A stretch of DNA of 64,000 nt, taken from NCBI RefSeq assembly GCF_901933205.1, contig NC_044572.1, positions 75,079,465 through 75,143,464 of the forward strand. Reading direction: 5' to 3'. Each line of letters begins with the position of its first letter. Within the stretch, counting starts at the first letter, position 1. The notes below the pieces were generated by a model. That model was not told the origin of the DNA, ran no database searches, and worked only from the letters and a program-made list of their open reading frames with translations. Source of the stretch: Camarhynchus parvulus. Its lineage: Eukaryota; Chordata; Aves; Passeriformes; Thraupidae. The translations under genes were made by a program, and so were the position numbers. Shown piece by piece: positions 24,521 through 39,900 of this stretch.

Positions 24521-27500
24521 GCTCCTCCACCGAGAATAAAATAACAATAAGTGTTTATATTAGTCATGTTTCCAAAAGTGACTCATTTAACTTTGTTGCA
24601 TGTGGCTTGGATAGTTTAATGGGCAAGGAATTTCGTCAAGTAAGAAATCAGTTCTAGACAGAAAAAATAGATTTTATTTTAATGCTATATTAAATAGCAT
24701 TTCTCCTAGTGAAAAATACAAACATTTGTCTTTATATGTAAAATGCAAACACCTGCAGTATTTCATGTAGCAATTTACTGATTTTTTTTTTGTTGATTTG
24801 GATATATTAGTAATTATATTAGATTCAAAAAACATAAGACAGTAGTGCAGGTCACTATTACAAACGTAATGCCAAGAAAAATGTACGGTTAGCAAGAGGC
24901 TTGGGATGTTGTTGCAAATCTTCATGCCTTTCCATATCACATACTGCCAGCGATTCCAAAAAAACCTGCTTCTTTATTTTTCTAGTCCATGTCACTGGCA
25001 GAGGATTGTCCTTAAAAAATCCTTAAAATGAGCTGAGCCTCTTTGGGCCCCCTACAAGTCTCCCTGAGGATCTCTTCTATCTGAAGCTGAGCTAAGCACA
25101 AAACACATTTGCTATGCTGAGGATGCAGCCCACACACTCAGTTGGTGATTTGGTTTCCCCTTTGACTCTAAGTGACAGGGGACTAGCTCAGCCTATGCTC
25201 AGGCCAACTTGGGAATGTGGGGGGACTTGATCAGGTGCAATGAAACCTCCCAGGCAAGCTCATCATCCACATGCAGCATGAATGTGACAACTCTTGAACC
25301 ACAGTGGTACCCACACTCAAACTCAAACATGCTTGCAAAAGACAGAGAGATACAAAGTAGAAATATTCCTGTATGTCTTCTTGCTGGGATATTTTTACCC
25401 TCTTATGCAAATCTTATGGCATTCTTATAAAAGGCAGTAGGTGATTTAAATTATACTTTACAATCTGCTTCATGAAAATAAAATGATCTCTTTAAAGGGA
25501 TGGGAGTTGTGATCATATCTTGTTATTCTGACTGCCTGATAAGCTGAAAATCAAGAAGTAAATGAAAGGATTTTTTTTATTACACCTTCTGCTTTACTTG
25601 TGTGGAAGAATTCCTTGTTCGTCTTGCAAGCTTAAAAACCTTCCGAGTTCTGTATATGTTTGCCTAAAGTCTTCATATACAAAATCCCACGTACACTGAG
25701 GGAGAGTAAGTGTTTTATGTGCTGGTTGAATAAGAATTTAGGTCTGTCAGGAATGTCTACACCAGCCTTTTAGTTTTTATTTAATTTTTGGGTCTTCAAA
25801 AACCCTTTTTTGGTGTTCAGTTCAAGCTGTCCTTTAAAGAAGCTTAAGGTGAGACAAGATGAGAGAATTTTCTGTTACAACATCATAGAGGATAATGCCA
25901 ATAAATGAATTTTAATTAGTAAATCCTTTTCTATGTCACTGTGGCAGTAGGTAAACCACAGTCCCTGATGATTATTCTATACCATTCAGCAAAAGTTGTT
26001 CTATTTATTTTTTTTCTCCTAGCACTGATTTTCAGGAGTGACATCTGAGTAAGATGTTGATCACAGCTGATTCTGAATTTTTTATATTTTCTTGTACCTT
26101 GGTGTCAGTGTAAAATTACTACTTTGAAGAGACTACAGTTTTTTAGTGTTTCATAATGCAGGATCCAAAGATATTTTCTTGAGTGTGTCAAGTTGTAGAT
26201 TTGGATAGTCAACAAGAAGTATTGTGTCAAAACCCATCAGCCTATAAATATGTGTGTATTATTGCTGATGTGAATTAAGGATAACAATGAAAAAACGAGA
26301 TAGGACAATTTAATTGGTGTGACAGTGTTGTTTTTTTCTTACTATGAGAATTGAAACATAAACTGTGGGGGAGAAAGCTAAGGAAAAAAGCCTCCTTGAC
26401 ATTATTAGTGCATTATATATTTTCTAGAAACCAAGAGTACTTTTCAGCACTGTCATATAAGCCAGTTAATAGCTCTTGCTTGTCAAATACAGCTATATCA
26501 GCCCAACAGCAGGTAACTGCTTCTAGTTTAATGGATACCAGTATTAAAGTCCAAGAAAATAATCAATGAGTGCAGAATCAGGAGATTCCTGTGCAAGCCA
26601 AATGAATTCTGGCAGACAGCATTTGCACAGATTAAGAATCATTATACAAAATTTCAAAATCTGACCAATGCAACTGAAAATTTCTTTTCAGTAAAGAAAA
26701 GTGTGTGTGTTGCTGTGGTATTTTTAGAAAGTAAAATATTTACTTATTTTGAGTAATTTATATGCTAATAGACTAATTTGATATTATCATGAAGTTAAAA
26801 GGCAGTGTATGATTCATATTAGAAACAAGAACTGTTTTTTTGAGCTGTTTTATTTTTTTGTATACAAAAATAAAAGAGCCAAAAATAAGTCATTCTTTCA
26901 TTTGGATGCAAACAAGATTGCGTTTGGTTCTTTTTTATGTACTATTTTATTTACTCTATTCACCATTTTGACATGTTTATTGCACTGTCATATCTGAAAG
27001 CTGTTGTAAGGCCTGGCTCTGAAGTGCACTTGATCATTCCTTCTTCAACAAGCTGAATCTTCTCCCAGGTGAGACTGGTAGCAAATATAGCATAATTTTA
27101 TTACACAGGGTAGTAAAATTAGGTATACTAAAAACTAAAAATTAAATTAATGTCTAACCTATTGTTTCATTTTGGAGCAACACTTTTTAAAAAGAAATTT
27201 TAATTGATCCTACCAAAAAAAATTAAATTGCTCTGTCCTCTTTGCTTATTAACCTGTCTGTAAAGTAGAGTGATTGAAAGACATGCTTTTATGGGCATCA
27301 TCACTTAGGCATCTGAACATTTCAGTCACCATCCTTGCAGTGGCTCTGAGAGGCAAGAAAGTAGCAGCTTCGCTTCTCTAAGTAGGGAGTCGAAGCAGAG
27401 GAAGACTGAATTATTTGCTTGAATAATTTAAAAATGACATTGAAACCTTAAAAACTAGAAAATCCATCCTTCTGTTTTTTCTAATTCTTGTTAAATGTGG

Positions 27501-30500
27501 GGCTTTTTATATAAATAATGGTTTACAGTTTGATATTGTCTGGATTGATAAGTAGGCAGTTGTGTCTCTATTGAAGGACACAGTAAAGGGAGCTGGGCAG
27601 ATCTGCCTACCTGGAAATTAAATAAGGGATTACTGATTAAATTTTCCTACATTCAGCACTGCAGTGCTCTTTAGATGAAATAGTTAGCTTCCAAGTCCAT
27701 TCCTAGTCTTGACATTAATAATGTCAAATTTGTAACTGCAAGGTAGAAAGTAAGGTAAAGTAAGCCCAAGGGGAAGAGGGAAGGGGATTAAAGGTCAGTG
27801 CTGCCAAGTCCTCACAATCCCACAGTATTCTTGGATCATCAAAATAGATGACAAAATTATGAAAATAACTGGCAAAAAAGGCAACAAAGAGTCTTGTGTT
27901 CATAACAGTTTGTCTGCCTTGTGCTTTATGGGTATTCACTTGTGTTCCTTGTAATAGATTGCTAACATGTTTCTTTGGGGAGCCCAGCCCCAGAGACTGA
28001 TTCTGAAGTAATGGCTTCCTCGGTGTATTAAATAATTCTGACAGGCTGTTCATATTCTTTAATTATCTCCAAGTATTAGTGGTTAAAAACTTGTAAAAAG
28101 TAATGGTATAAGTAATTAGCCTATTCATTACTTTTCCTATAGGCTATACAAGATAATATGTCCTGAATTTGATCACATTTTATGCATTGAACAGATAATT
28201 GTGTATTATTGAGAAAAACGTAAAACTGGGGAAAAAAATAAAACTATTTTTTTGGGAGAAAAAAAGGCATGTGAAATCCTCCATCCTAGTATCTGGGACA
28301 GGAACCAAAGGTTCATTTATTCTGTGTGTTTGTGGGGAGTCTACTCTCATGTCTGTTAGTGGTGTACAAGTCCATATGCTGAGTTAAACAAGTAGGCAGA
28401 AATTATTTGCTCCAGTAATTTATCTCCAGTGTTACTTTCCAGTAATGTAACTCAAACTGTAGGAAAAAACTTAAAATACAACGATAATATGAGTAAATTT
28501 ATTCAAGGACTTTTCAAAGCCATTGATATTCTTTCATGACAATGTCTAAAAACACCCTGAAAGTCATTCTTAGTCTTAATGTTCATTAATGTTATACACT
28601 AAAGGACAAGATGGGCCTAAAACAATGCCTACAAAGTAAATAAAGACATTTTTCTAAATGTTGTTAATGCCCCACACTTTTTGACTGAATTTATTATGAA
28701 AAAACATTTTCAGAAATTGTTTTTCAGATTCAGGCAATTTTAAGTAAATTTTCATTTTATCCTGTTAGATTCCAGTCCACTTTATACTACCACAAATTTT
28801 ATAATCAGCTAATGAGAGCTCTATATCTTTACTTAAAGATACAACGCAGACATAAAGTTCACTTGCATTTTGGGCAACGTCCAAAAAATAAATGGGACCT
28901 TTCTTTAAAAATTCTTTTTGATTATTTCAAAATTAAAGTACTGAAGTCATAGCTGTGTTTCAGAATCATTACCAGATTGCTGGCAGATCTCCATGAGTGT
29001 TTTCATTCTAAATTAAAGGGCACTTTTGATCATTCAGACTTACTGTAGTTTTGTTCACATCAAGAGAGGTCTTGGAGAGTACAAACAAGATCACTTCTTG
29101 ATAGAAAAAAGCTGAGAAGATGCACTACATGAATTGGCACTTAGTCCACTGAACCAGATGAGATTTTGTTCACAGCAGAAAACCCTGAGGTGTGTTTATT
29201 GCCTGCATCATTCCTCTCCATCAGCTGCTTCATTCTACAGAACACCCTCACTGGTTCACATTACCTGCTAACACAGGTACAGATTGTGTCTAATAAAAAA
29301 TAGATGCACAGACACTACCCAAGGCTAGGTGAGTCCTGGCATATTTAGTCAGCCATCTTTCCCTAAATTTTGGTTAAATTTTCCAGTGTTTCTAAGATGA
29401 CCTACTGAGCAGAAGGGATTTATGCTGCTAATGTACTAAGGTGGGGAAGAAAGTGTGCAAAATAGTAGTATAAAGCAATAGCATATAATCTCAATTTTGG
29501 GGTAACTTTTAGTGACATTTATATTTATGGTCCTTACATGCCAGAATATGTAAAAAATTCAGGTTTGTAGTGTATTTCTTCCATGACTTACAATCCTTGA
29601 AAGATCTGTGTACTAAAAATAAGTTTTTACATTGTTTGTGTAAAATTATATTGATTTAGAAGAAATTAACTTCCAAGTTTGCTGCTGCATGTCTGTGTGT
29701 CTATGTGTCTGTATGTAATCTGTAAGTGAGAGCTACATTTGTCCATGTCATCTTTTTATGATTAGTTCTTATCTGTGTTAGAACATGTTCACCCATAACT
29801 TTACATGTTGCAAAAAAACATATCAAGAGCAATAAAAATTATGAGATTGATCAAATTTATATGGAAGTCACCAAGACATTTCAATTTGAATAAATTTTTA
29901 CTTGATCTAAATGATTGTTAAGACAAAGCATGAAACAGTCAATGCAAAGTTAGAAGAATTGTGCCAGAAAAATGAAAAATTATTGTTATATTTAGTTTAT
30001 AATAGATGGTCTATGTAAACAGATTTTTTTTACTGCAATAATGAAAGATAAATGAAGTGTAGTTCAATTATTTTTATTAAATGGGAAGATAAGTAGAATA
30101 GTCCAAATGAAAACTGTATTTTTCAAGATAAAGATTTTCGTGTAAAAATGATACAAGGTGTTATGAAGAAGAGAAGTAATTTTCTAAATACTTGTTTATA
30201 CTTTTATCATTATTTTTATTTCTCTGAAGGCTAGTGCTTCTGAATATGTGCTCCTGAAAATATTCATGGTAATATTTTCTAAACTAGGAAAATTAATATT
30301 TAAAAACAATTTTATATATAAAAGATATGAGAGGGATATATACATAATTCACAATCCCTGATAGAGAAATCTTGTATGTAGAACACAGTCTAAAATGCCA
30401 TCTGTTTTTTTCCTTTAAGGTTCTCATAAAATGTGTATTTTTAAAATACTTGGCTATGTAAAATTCATTTGCCCTTTCTTTTGGAAACATTTGTTAACTG

Positions 30501-30550
30501 TTTTGCAATATCCATTAGTAATGCATGCAGTTTACACCTTTGATCACAGT

Positions 30551-30600
30551 TTTCTTTTTTTTTTTCTTCTTTTCTCTTTTTTTTTTTTTAATTTTTCTCT
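30551..30600. repeat. T-rich low-complexity tract
   Basis: Long thymine runs with scattered C, ending before 'tcttccatgttaac'. No attached element is recognised. Confidence 0.85.
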
Positions 30601-30878
30601 TCCATGTTAACCAGGAAAAGAACTACTCTAAAACAAGCATATGGACAATCTGTGGGTGTCTGTTTGCATGTGTAAAACCTGCACTTGGGGAAGCTTCATT
30701 TAATTATTTACTTTTGAGCTGGTAAACAATCCAAATTTTCTTCTCATGGGTTCTCTGGTTTTGCAGTCTTGACCTTTAGTGGTTTTGACCTTAAACCTTC
30801 ATAAAACTGACCCAGGTTCATATGGAAGGAGAAGAAGTTGCTTTAGTTGGTGTTCTCTGTAGAGTTGATGTTTCTTTA

Positions 30879-30902
30879 TTCTCTCTCTCTCTCTCTCCCT
30901 CT

Positions 30903-30946
<44 letters not shown>
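30879..30946. repeat. (CT)n microsatellite
   Basis: About 68 bases of CT dinucleotides, interrupted once by a ccctctccctccct block. The strand is purely pyrimidine, so it has the composition needed for triplex (H-DNA) folding. Confidence 0.97.
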
Positions 30947-30948
<2 letters not shown>

Positions 30949-33900
30949 CTAACTCAACTGGAGTTATTAAGATCAATAATTTCTTAGGTGCTCCTAGCTG
31001 AAGTTCTATAAAATTAGACTATTCTTCATTTCTCTGACTTCTGAGGTTTTATGGCTTGAATGAAAAGCAAACTTCACACTCATCTACAACTATTGTGCTG
31101 GAAGGCAGCTGAACGATTGAGTACTACCATTAAAGTCAGTACACTTTCCCCGAATTCTGTTTACAAATTGTACCATTGGGCTTCTTTGTACCATTCTATT
31201 TCTTTGTCTGTTTCCCTTCCTCTAAGTAGGGTTGATAATGCTCTCTGAAAATTGATGTAAAGTTATCATCTGTAACTCTTACATGAACATGGCTTTGTAG
31301 AACCTGAACATCATTAACTTTCCTTTGTCAAAGTCCGTAATACCGCTGGGACTCAGCGTGTCGCTACGCAAATCCTATATGCACCCTGCAGTGCTGATAT
31401 GTGCTGCTAATTTGCTGTTGCCGTGACTAGTTCATTATTTTGCCAGTTCACAGGGAAAAGTGCTTTTCCATTCTTTTCACAGCTGGCAGTACCTCTCAGC
31501 CAGGCAATGTAAGAGTTCTTTTGGGCTAAGTAGAGAAAGAGCTGGTATCTGCTGCCCTGGAATGGCATTGGCACACTTTCCTTTCCTGTGGGACAGAGGT
31601 AGGGGTAACAGCAGGATCAGCCTACAAAATGTAGTCAGTAATGCTGGGAAAACCGTGGTTTACTTTTCCTTTGGGAAGTCTTGCCCTTTTGGGAAGTCAT
31701 TTGGAAGCACCTTACAACCTTCCATTAATGATTCTGGTGCATTTATGTTGCTGTGCTGAGGAAGGATGTTAGAAAGTTGCGCTGCACTCAGGGGAGAAAT
31801 ATCCTCCACCTGAGAGCTGTAACCTCTCTTTTATAGCATCTTTATGGACAAGCATGTATCTGTTCTTAGTTGCGCTTTGTACAGCCCAGCCTGGCTGAAG
31901 CACCTATTCATCTGCCTATCAAAGTCATGACATCCACAGATCACAGGCAAGTTGGAGAACGAACTACTCTGTATGTATTTTTTTTCTGTCTTCCAAAAAT
32001 ATTTCTTGTTGCTCCTTCTTAAAATTGAAAACAGTGCCTGTTGAGTGCAAACTTGCTTAAATTCTTAAACAGAAGAATTTTTTTGCAAGCAAGCTAATCA
32101 GCATGAAATCGGTTTTTATTTATGTACCGAAGAGACCTCTTCAGATTGTCCCATTCTTTTTTCTTCTAAAATACAGTTTCAATTTCACATTCATCTCACA
32201 CTTAAGAAAGAATTTGTATATGTTTATCTCACAGGGACAACATTTGAGTTCTTAAAAAAAAAAAATCCAAAGAATCCCATGTTCCACAGTCGGCCATATG
32301 GTGCTGATAACAAAGGAGTCATACAAGACCCAAAATTGTTTCTAGGGGTTCACAGTACTAACCCAGACCACAAAATAGATGCTTCAGGAAATCAGAAATG
32401 CTACACTGCTACTAGTGGTACAGTGCAGCTGGTGTATCAAAACATGAAAAAAGTATCTAACTATTGCTCCAGGTACCAGCTGTTCCATTAATGGAAACAC
32501 CACTACTTAGTAGTATTATTTAAATTAAACAAATTTTAAGATTATTTTTATTTTATGTGATGTTGGTATTAAAATGGCTTGTTAATCAAGCTAAGCCCAG
32601 TCTAACTAGGTTATTAAGTTAATGATAAGCAAAGAAATATTGATGTATTTATGAATTTTAAAATATTCATTGGTGTTTCTTACTAAGTTTATGAATTTTA
32701 AAAGAATATTTATAGTAAATTTGGTATTCAGTTGAGTTCTTAGGGAACAACATTATCCTGATATGGCTGTAAGTGTGCTGGGACATAGTTTATTCATAAT
32801 TTTATAGCATGAAATTTCGTTGTGACAGGTGTTTGACATCCCACAACACCAATTCATGTTTCCAGAAAATGTATCATTAAGATGAAAAATATGTACATTT
32901 AAGGCACACATAGAGTAAATCAAAAGCTTGGTCTTGCTAAATTTTTTTTCTGTCTGTGCTATGTGATTTTTTCAAGGAAAATTTTGCAGCACTCAAAACA
33001 AGGCCAGCTGGATGCCAACAGGAGATGAATCTATTCTGAAAGCTTAAAAAGGCTCACTACAGGTGAATGCCGTATTTTTCTCCTTCTGCTAAGCCAGCAT
33101 TTCAAAAAACTGAGAGTAAAGGATGTGGCTCTAAGTTGGATCTCATAGCAGCTCAAGGGTGGCTATTTCCCTGTGCAGATGTGGAAGGTCAGGGTGGAAA
33201 TGTGGGAAGCTCTGTGCATAAAGCCTTTTTTTCTTCTTATTGAGTAAATTAAGACTCAATTACTTAAAAACCTTATTCCTTTAATACAATCAGCTCTGTG
33301 GGGCATGTGGCTGTTGTAAATAGACCTGTACCCTACTGTGGGTATGGGCTTTGGCAGTTACATATTACTCCCACTAGATAAATAAAGTGCAGTTCTACAG
33401 AGTACATCCTTGCATGGCTTTCCAAGGATGGCTTGCAGACTGTCTTTAGGGGTTGTACCTGCTATGTTCCTACAGTCAGTCACACACTATGATCATAGTT
33501 TGGTAGTTTGAACTTGCTCCTGAATGAGATAGGGAAATACCACTTGCCTCAATACTAGAGTGAATTACTGTCCAATTACTGTAAGCACTATTTACAAAAG
33601 AATACGCTTATAAGGTAGTTTTCACATTGAATCTATTCTGATTCATTAAATCAATACTGCAGAAGACAAATCATCATCAGATATCCTTGAAGGAAATGAG
33701 ATTTTCTGACAAACAACTTTGCACTAAAAATAAATATTTTATTATTCAAATTTTTAATAGAATTAAAAATGCCAGCTTTCAACAGATTTGGTAAATTCAA
33801 TATCTAGAGTATTTTTCTATGAAAATGTGGAAGCAACAGAAATAACTACTGATTCCTGGTTTACTCAATTTTGACCAATTCATTAGTAAATAACTGCAAT

Positions 33901-36900
33901 TACCTGTTCGTTCTATACATACTTCTTTTAGGAATAACCAAAATTAACATCATTAGGTTGTATATTTTCTTAAAGTGCTTTATTCACTATAGAGATTTTC
34001 TATTATTCAGTAAGTAAAATATTTACAGTCTCTTTGAAGAGGCACAAACACTTCCCACAGTCCTGGTTTCTACATTTGGGAAGCGTCCTATCATGATGAA
34101 ATCTGTAAAAACTTAAAGGCAGACAACAAAGGAAAGATGATGTTTGATGCCCAGAAGGTCTACACCCATTGAATATATTATTATTTAATAGACAAATCTG
34201 TTCTTATGTTCCAAAAGGGCATGTGTCATTTATCACAGGAATAACTTCTGCAAACATTTATGAATGGATAAAAGCCCTCCCACATTACAACTAACTCCCA
34301 CACCACTGAAAGGATTTCACAGTAATTTCTGTCTAATGAAGGTTAGTGTTAAATTACAAAAGATTTTTTCAAAAAAGTTTATCCTACCCTTGAATTTTGA
34401 AACAATCAGATATTATTATTTGAGGTATTTGAAATTCTGGAAAATGAAAAAGGAGGGGTGAGAGGGATAGGGGCAAGAGATGGTGAATGATTTCCACACG
34501 AGAAAAAAACTTCTGTTGTTTCCATTTTGAGATCTTTAGTATGGTAAGACTTAAAGGTGAAAAGAAAATTTCCCTAAGTGCATAAAGTTAAACAATAGAA
34601 AATGTTTGCTCAGTCTGCAGGAGAGAACCCTGCCAATACTCTGCAGGAGAGTTCTCTGCTAGTGCTTGCAAGGCCCTAATTACTACTGAATAAAATTGGT
34701 GACAATGGGAGTTTTGCCATTGGTTTTCTAAAGTCCAAGGTTTAGGCTTTATGGACACAGTTATACTTCCCTAGAACCTGAAGAGATTTTGTCCTTGTTA
34801 ACTGATTTTCCCAGGACTTCTAGAAGAATTCTATACAAGATAGGAACAAATTAACACCTCTGTTGTTTCAATAAGCAGTTCTGTCAGAAAAATGGAATAT
34901 AAACTCATCCAGAAACAGTTTTTCTCCTTCACTTCCTGCTTCTTCCAAGTTCTCTGTAGGAATAACGTTCCCACCCTCTTGTCTTTGGTGTAAAATGACT
35001 CTATGCTCTTTTCTTCCTTCTCCACTCCCAACAGCAGCAGCAGACATGGCTGTTCTTCCATCTCATCAATAGAAAACATAAGTACAGTCACAGATACAGA
35101 AAACAGATATCTTACAGCAACCATACAGTAATTTTTGTTCCAAATTATAAAGCTTTCTAGTTTTTTTAATCTCTTGTTTTGTACTCTCAATGGATTCTTA
35201 GGAATATTTGTCTTTATTCATTAAATACATGGGTAAATCTTGAAAGTGATTGCTATAGCTAGCATATCACTGTATGTAAACTCAACATGTTTTTCTTAAA
35301 ATTGAATTGGGAAAATCCAGCAGAGACAATCATATTCAGATTTGTAATTAAACTGCTCCATTTGAGCAGAAATGATGTAACCTTGAGCTGTGAAAGATAT
35401 TTTTCTTTTGCTTGCTAGTACATAGGTGTGACATTTTTATTAAAAAGAAGGCTTACCAATATTCTTACACATTCTATCTTAACGATATGTGAAATATTAA
35501 TGTATCCATAACTTAGCATATATACAAGATTTCTGGGATTTGATTCAGTTCTATATAGTTCCACATAAATGCTGCCTGTTTTAAGTAATCCAAGCCAGAT
35601 GATCAAACTCTATCTGATGCTTTACCTCTGTCTTAAGAACCTACTTTCCTCCCATGCAAGTATTGATTAGTCAAAAGACCCCGCTAAAATAGAATGTTTA
35701 CCTATTTTTGCAAAACCTCAAACCATAAAAAAAAGCCCAAAAAACCTGTGTCACAAGCTAGCAAAAAAGGCAAACTATGCAAAATGTCACTTATCTGTAC
35801 TGCTTCAGCGAAATGAAAGAAATATACACAGCACAATCCTTTCCTATGCTACTTCTGGAACCTGAGGAAAATCAACACTGCTGTGTGATAATACAGCCTT
35901 TAAAAATATTGTTCTGAGGAAATCTTGCAGCCAGAACATTATTCATGGGGTGTGCTTTCTTGAAATTGATGCATAAGGCACAGAAGAGCCCTTTCAGTTT
36001 CTTTGCTGTACTTCCTATTCCATGCACATTAAGCGTTATTTGTTCATGTTTGCTGGATTATTTTGCAATTTTTTGGTGTGTCTTGTAATGTGAATGTTTG
36101 CCTGAATGTTCTCGGGCCAATGTAAGACAAAGAGATTAAAAATTCAAAATATATCATATTTCACTCATAAAATTCTGTCCCTATAAATGCCTTAAAATTA
36201 TATCTCTAATATATGTGTTAATTTTTTTTTTCACCCCTATGATGGAGCCCTTTTTTTCCTGTTTATGAAAGAGAACTGGTTAAACAGTTTATGATAGTAT
36301 GCCTTGTCACAGTGATAGACAGGCTGAGGTAAAATCTTTCTACTCTGTCATTCCCTACCTCTTCTAGTATATAATTATCAAACAAAAAGAGACACCTTAA
36401 CTGACAGAGATTTACAGTAAGTGTGATTTATAGAACAAGTTTTTCGTATTTAACTTAACATGAAATTTAAATACATGAGGAAGGGAGTTTTTAGCATTCA
36501 TTTGCTAGGTGGTCAATAAAGAAAAAATATTTGAAAAAAAAAAGAAAAATGAATTAAGGGAAGGATAAAAATGAAGAAAATTTCATCAGCACCAGCAGTA
36601 TTTAGTAGACCTTTACTCTAAACCCTTCCAAGTTCCAGCTAGAGTTAAAGGGCACACTGATATAAATCAGAAAATAGCAGAAGGTGTATAAGGTAAATCA
36701 GGTTAAGGTATAAGGTTCCAATCAGTATAAAATTAAGCATAAACTTTTATAATCAGTTTATAATCTTTTAACTTTACAAATGCAATGGCTTTAAATTGAT
36801 TCTCATTCAACACACATTTCTAGGTGTGTGTTTGCTACAGTTTTTGTTTTCTTTTTTATGTTCTAACTTCAAGAACCTATCACTTTTTGTTTATGAAAGA

Positions 36901-39900
36901 GTGCCTTTTTGAAGTACTTAAAAGTTGTGTATTTATCAGTATTGTTGGTATTATTATTTCTATTATTGTCTTGGGCACAGAAAAAATTCAGCTTATTTAG
37001 ACTAATGGGAAAGGCAATGAGAGTATCCTTCCATGCCTCTGCGTGTGATAAAATTGTGACTTCCTGAAGTAAAGTAAACCTAGTTTAGGGAGCCTAATTA
37101 GGGTACACTTCTAGGAATTATACTGAGCCCTTGGCTTTACAGAGAAGCTATCTCTGGATATTTTGCACAGCTGATTCAGGAAGCCAGTCAGGCCTGGGAT
37201 TCACCCTGTGTGTGGTCACACACAACATTTATGTGACCGTGGAGGTCAGCTAACCCCTAACTAGGGTTTTCTGTGTTAGGGATTGATGAACAGTAGGAGA
37301 TGACTACTTTGTGACTACTTTGCCTTTAGATATTTATGACTGCATAGCTAGAGATGTATTTCTTCTCCTAGCTGCAGCTGTGGTATGGAAATGTACGCTG
37401 CCTCACAGCTACCATCGCTCATACAGGTTGCTCCCTCCTCAGAAGAGCAATGCCAGCAGGAAATTTGAGTTTTCCATAATTAATTTGAAAGAACCAGGCT
37501 TACAAAAGTCAGCTATTCAATTCCTCTAGCTAGATGGGACAGTCTGATATAAAGAATTTTATGGGAATTCAATTAGCTCCAGATGTTTAGGGTGGAGAAG
37601 TGAATACCACCAAGAAAAGTAGTGGGAAGCTGCTCAGAGTCAAGATCTCTTCCAGCAGCATGGCAGCTGTCAACAGGCAGCTGTCTTTTTATCTGTCACT
37701 TCAGAAACTGAATGGCACACCCCACACTTTCTTCCCTATCACACTCGATATTCCTACTAGCATGAGTAAGGCAACTCCTGTGAGAGAAAAAAATCTCATG
37801 CAACTGACTGGCTGTAGCTATAGCTTCCATCATAAATTAAATCTCAAATAAAAAACAAGTCCATAATGTCATAACTATTAGGTGAGATGAGGAATAAAAC
37901 ATGTGTCCTCTGATGATAATGGTATTTATTATGCATAGAAAAGTCCAAGTAACTAACCAGGATTTTATACCTTGCAGCTTAAGAGATCTATTGACTATAA
38001 TTCTACAGAAACTGGATCACATTCACACACCCTAGGAAGAAAACAGATTTTGTCATTTCAGGAGCATAAAGACATCATTCTAAACTGAAAATTGATAACC
38101 TTGCCAACAGCTTTTTTTCAGTGACACTGCAGTGCAAAGTTCCTGCTTGTTCTCAGATTTCTGAGCAGTGGTTATCTGGTGATCTGCAGAGAGACTATCT
38201 TCATAAACATAAGTAGACAGCCATTAGAAATTATAAACTCTCCTTTAACAGGTGTCTTAGAAATTTCGGTTTAGATTTTAAAAAAATTCACATAAAGACT
38301 TCTTAAGTCTCTAGTGTCTAGTTTTATTGTATTTATTCATACAGCATAATTAATATTTTCATTCACTGATTTTTTATATTTGTTGCAGAAGAGATACAGC
38401 AGGCAAGACAATGCAAAATAATGTATTACTGTCAGTATGTATTATCTAGAGAGATGCAGTTCTTTTTGATATTCAGATAGTGATTCCTCTTTCAAAAAAG
38501 AAATACTGCAATCACTACCTCAAAAGATCACCACCCCTTCATACTTACAATTTTAATTGATTACAGTAATGCCATTGAACATTTTGATGATCTTTCACAA
38601 TTAAATAGCAAGAGTCAGAATTTGATTGTCATGCTGTTTTTTCTTCATTTAGTTATTGGAATCAGTGAATAAGTGTTGTCTTGAAGAGGAATACAAATAT
38701 CTCCTGCCTAAATCTGGGATGATTTTTTTCCCCAGAGCCCTGTTTGTGGCAAATTCCCTTCCCTCATTTCCAACTTTTGGATATCAACATTATCCTCTGA
38801 CTTAACCAGAGGGACTCCAGCCAGGCACAGGTACAGAGGGAGTAGCAGTGTTTTCACAGGTGCAGATCAAACCAGGCCTACTGGTGCCAACTCAATGCAT
38901 TCATTAGTAACAGGAGATGTCTTCCACAGGCTCCTTCAACCCAGAAGATTATTTACCACAGATTTTGGGTGCACAGTAGTGGAAAGAAATTCTGCATCTA
39001 TCTATGAGGATACATGGCACAACCTCACTTTTCCCATGTGACGCATTAAGGGTTTTGGATTGTGAGGGTTGCAATTTCAATCCCCTCCTCAGGTCCTGTA
39101 AAATACTTTGAAAAAGTCTAAAATTATAAAAATTTAATAATATGATAGAATCTTTACACTGAGCTGTCATCAGCAGCTGCACACTGCATTGTAGCTCATA
39201 ATCCTTTGGAAGGATATATAAAATTGCGCTGGATAAGGAAGAAATTGGAAGTTGATAAATTTCCTCAAATTTTGTCTCCTTTTGCTGTCTAACGGCCAAT
39301 ACTGGAATTTGTTGTTGGAACCTGTGATTATGCTGTTACTTGACAATGACTATATCCAGAGACCTCAACAGATTGAAGTTCATATCAGCTGTCACCATTC
39401 TGCAGAACATTTCTCTAAAATGACATTCAACACAACTGAACTGAAACCTAGCAACATGTGTACACAGAGCACACTGTAACATGGAGTTATATGAGATCAG
39501 TAAGAATAATTTAATTTTAAAGCTTACATTTTATGTTGCTTCTTGCATTAAAGTTGAAAAGGGCAGAGCAAAGCACTGTGTTTCTGTATGCATCAGCTCC
39601 AGCTGAAATGGTGATGCAGAAATAATAATAAGAAATTTATGCAACTTGTAAGTTACATGTATAATTACTTGTATAATTAAATGATATAATGACATTATTG
39701 AGAAGTTTTTATTCTTTTAGTGTTTCACTAGTGATAGCATTTTTCATTGACCAATATTTTTACATATATGGCATTCCATCAAAGGTATATTGGGAGTTTT
39801 TTCACTGTGATTATAGAAATGTTGCTATTAAATTCCACATAATGCAACAAAAATATTCATGTACAGAAGAATTAGAAAAATAACAATCCCAAACCCCTCA

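Noticed and set aside
27711..27726. Short palindrome around gacattaataatgtc
   Set aside because: Arms are only about 7-8 bp and AT-rich, expected by chance in this much sequence.
34831..35190. 119-codon minus-strand frame in intron 1
   Set aside because: No domain, repeat or splice context; length is plausible by chance.
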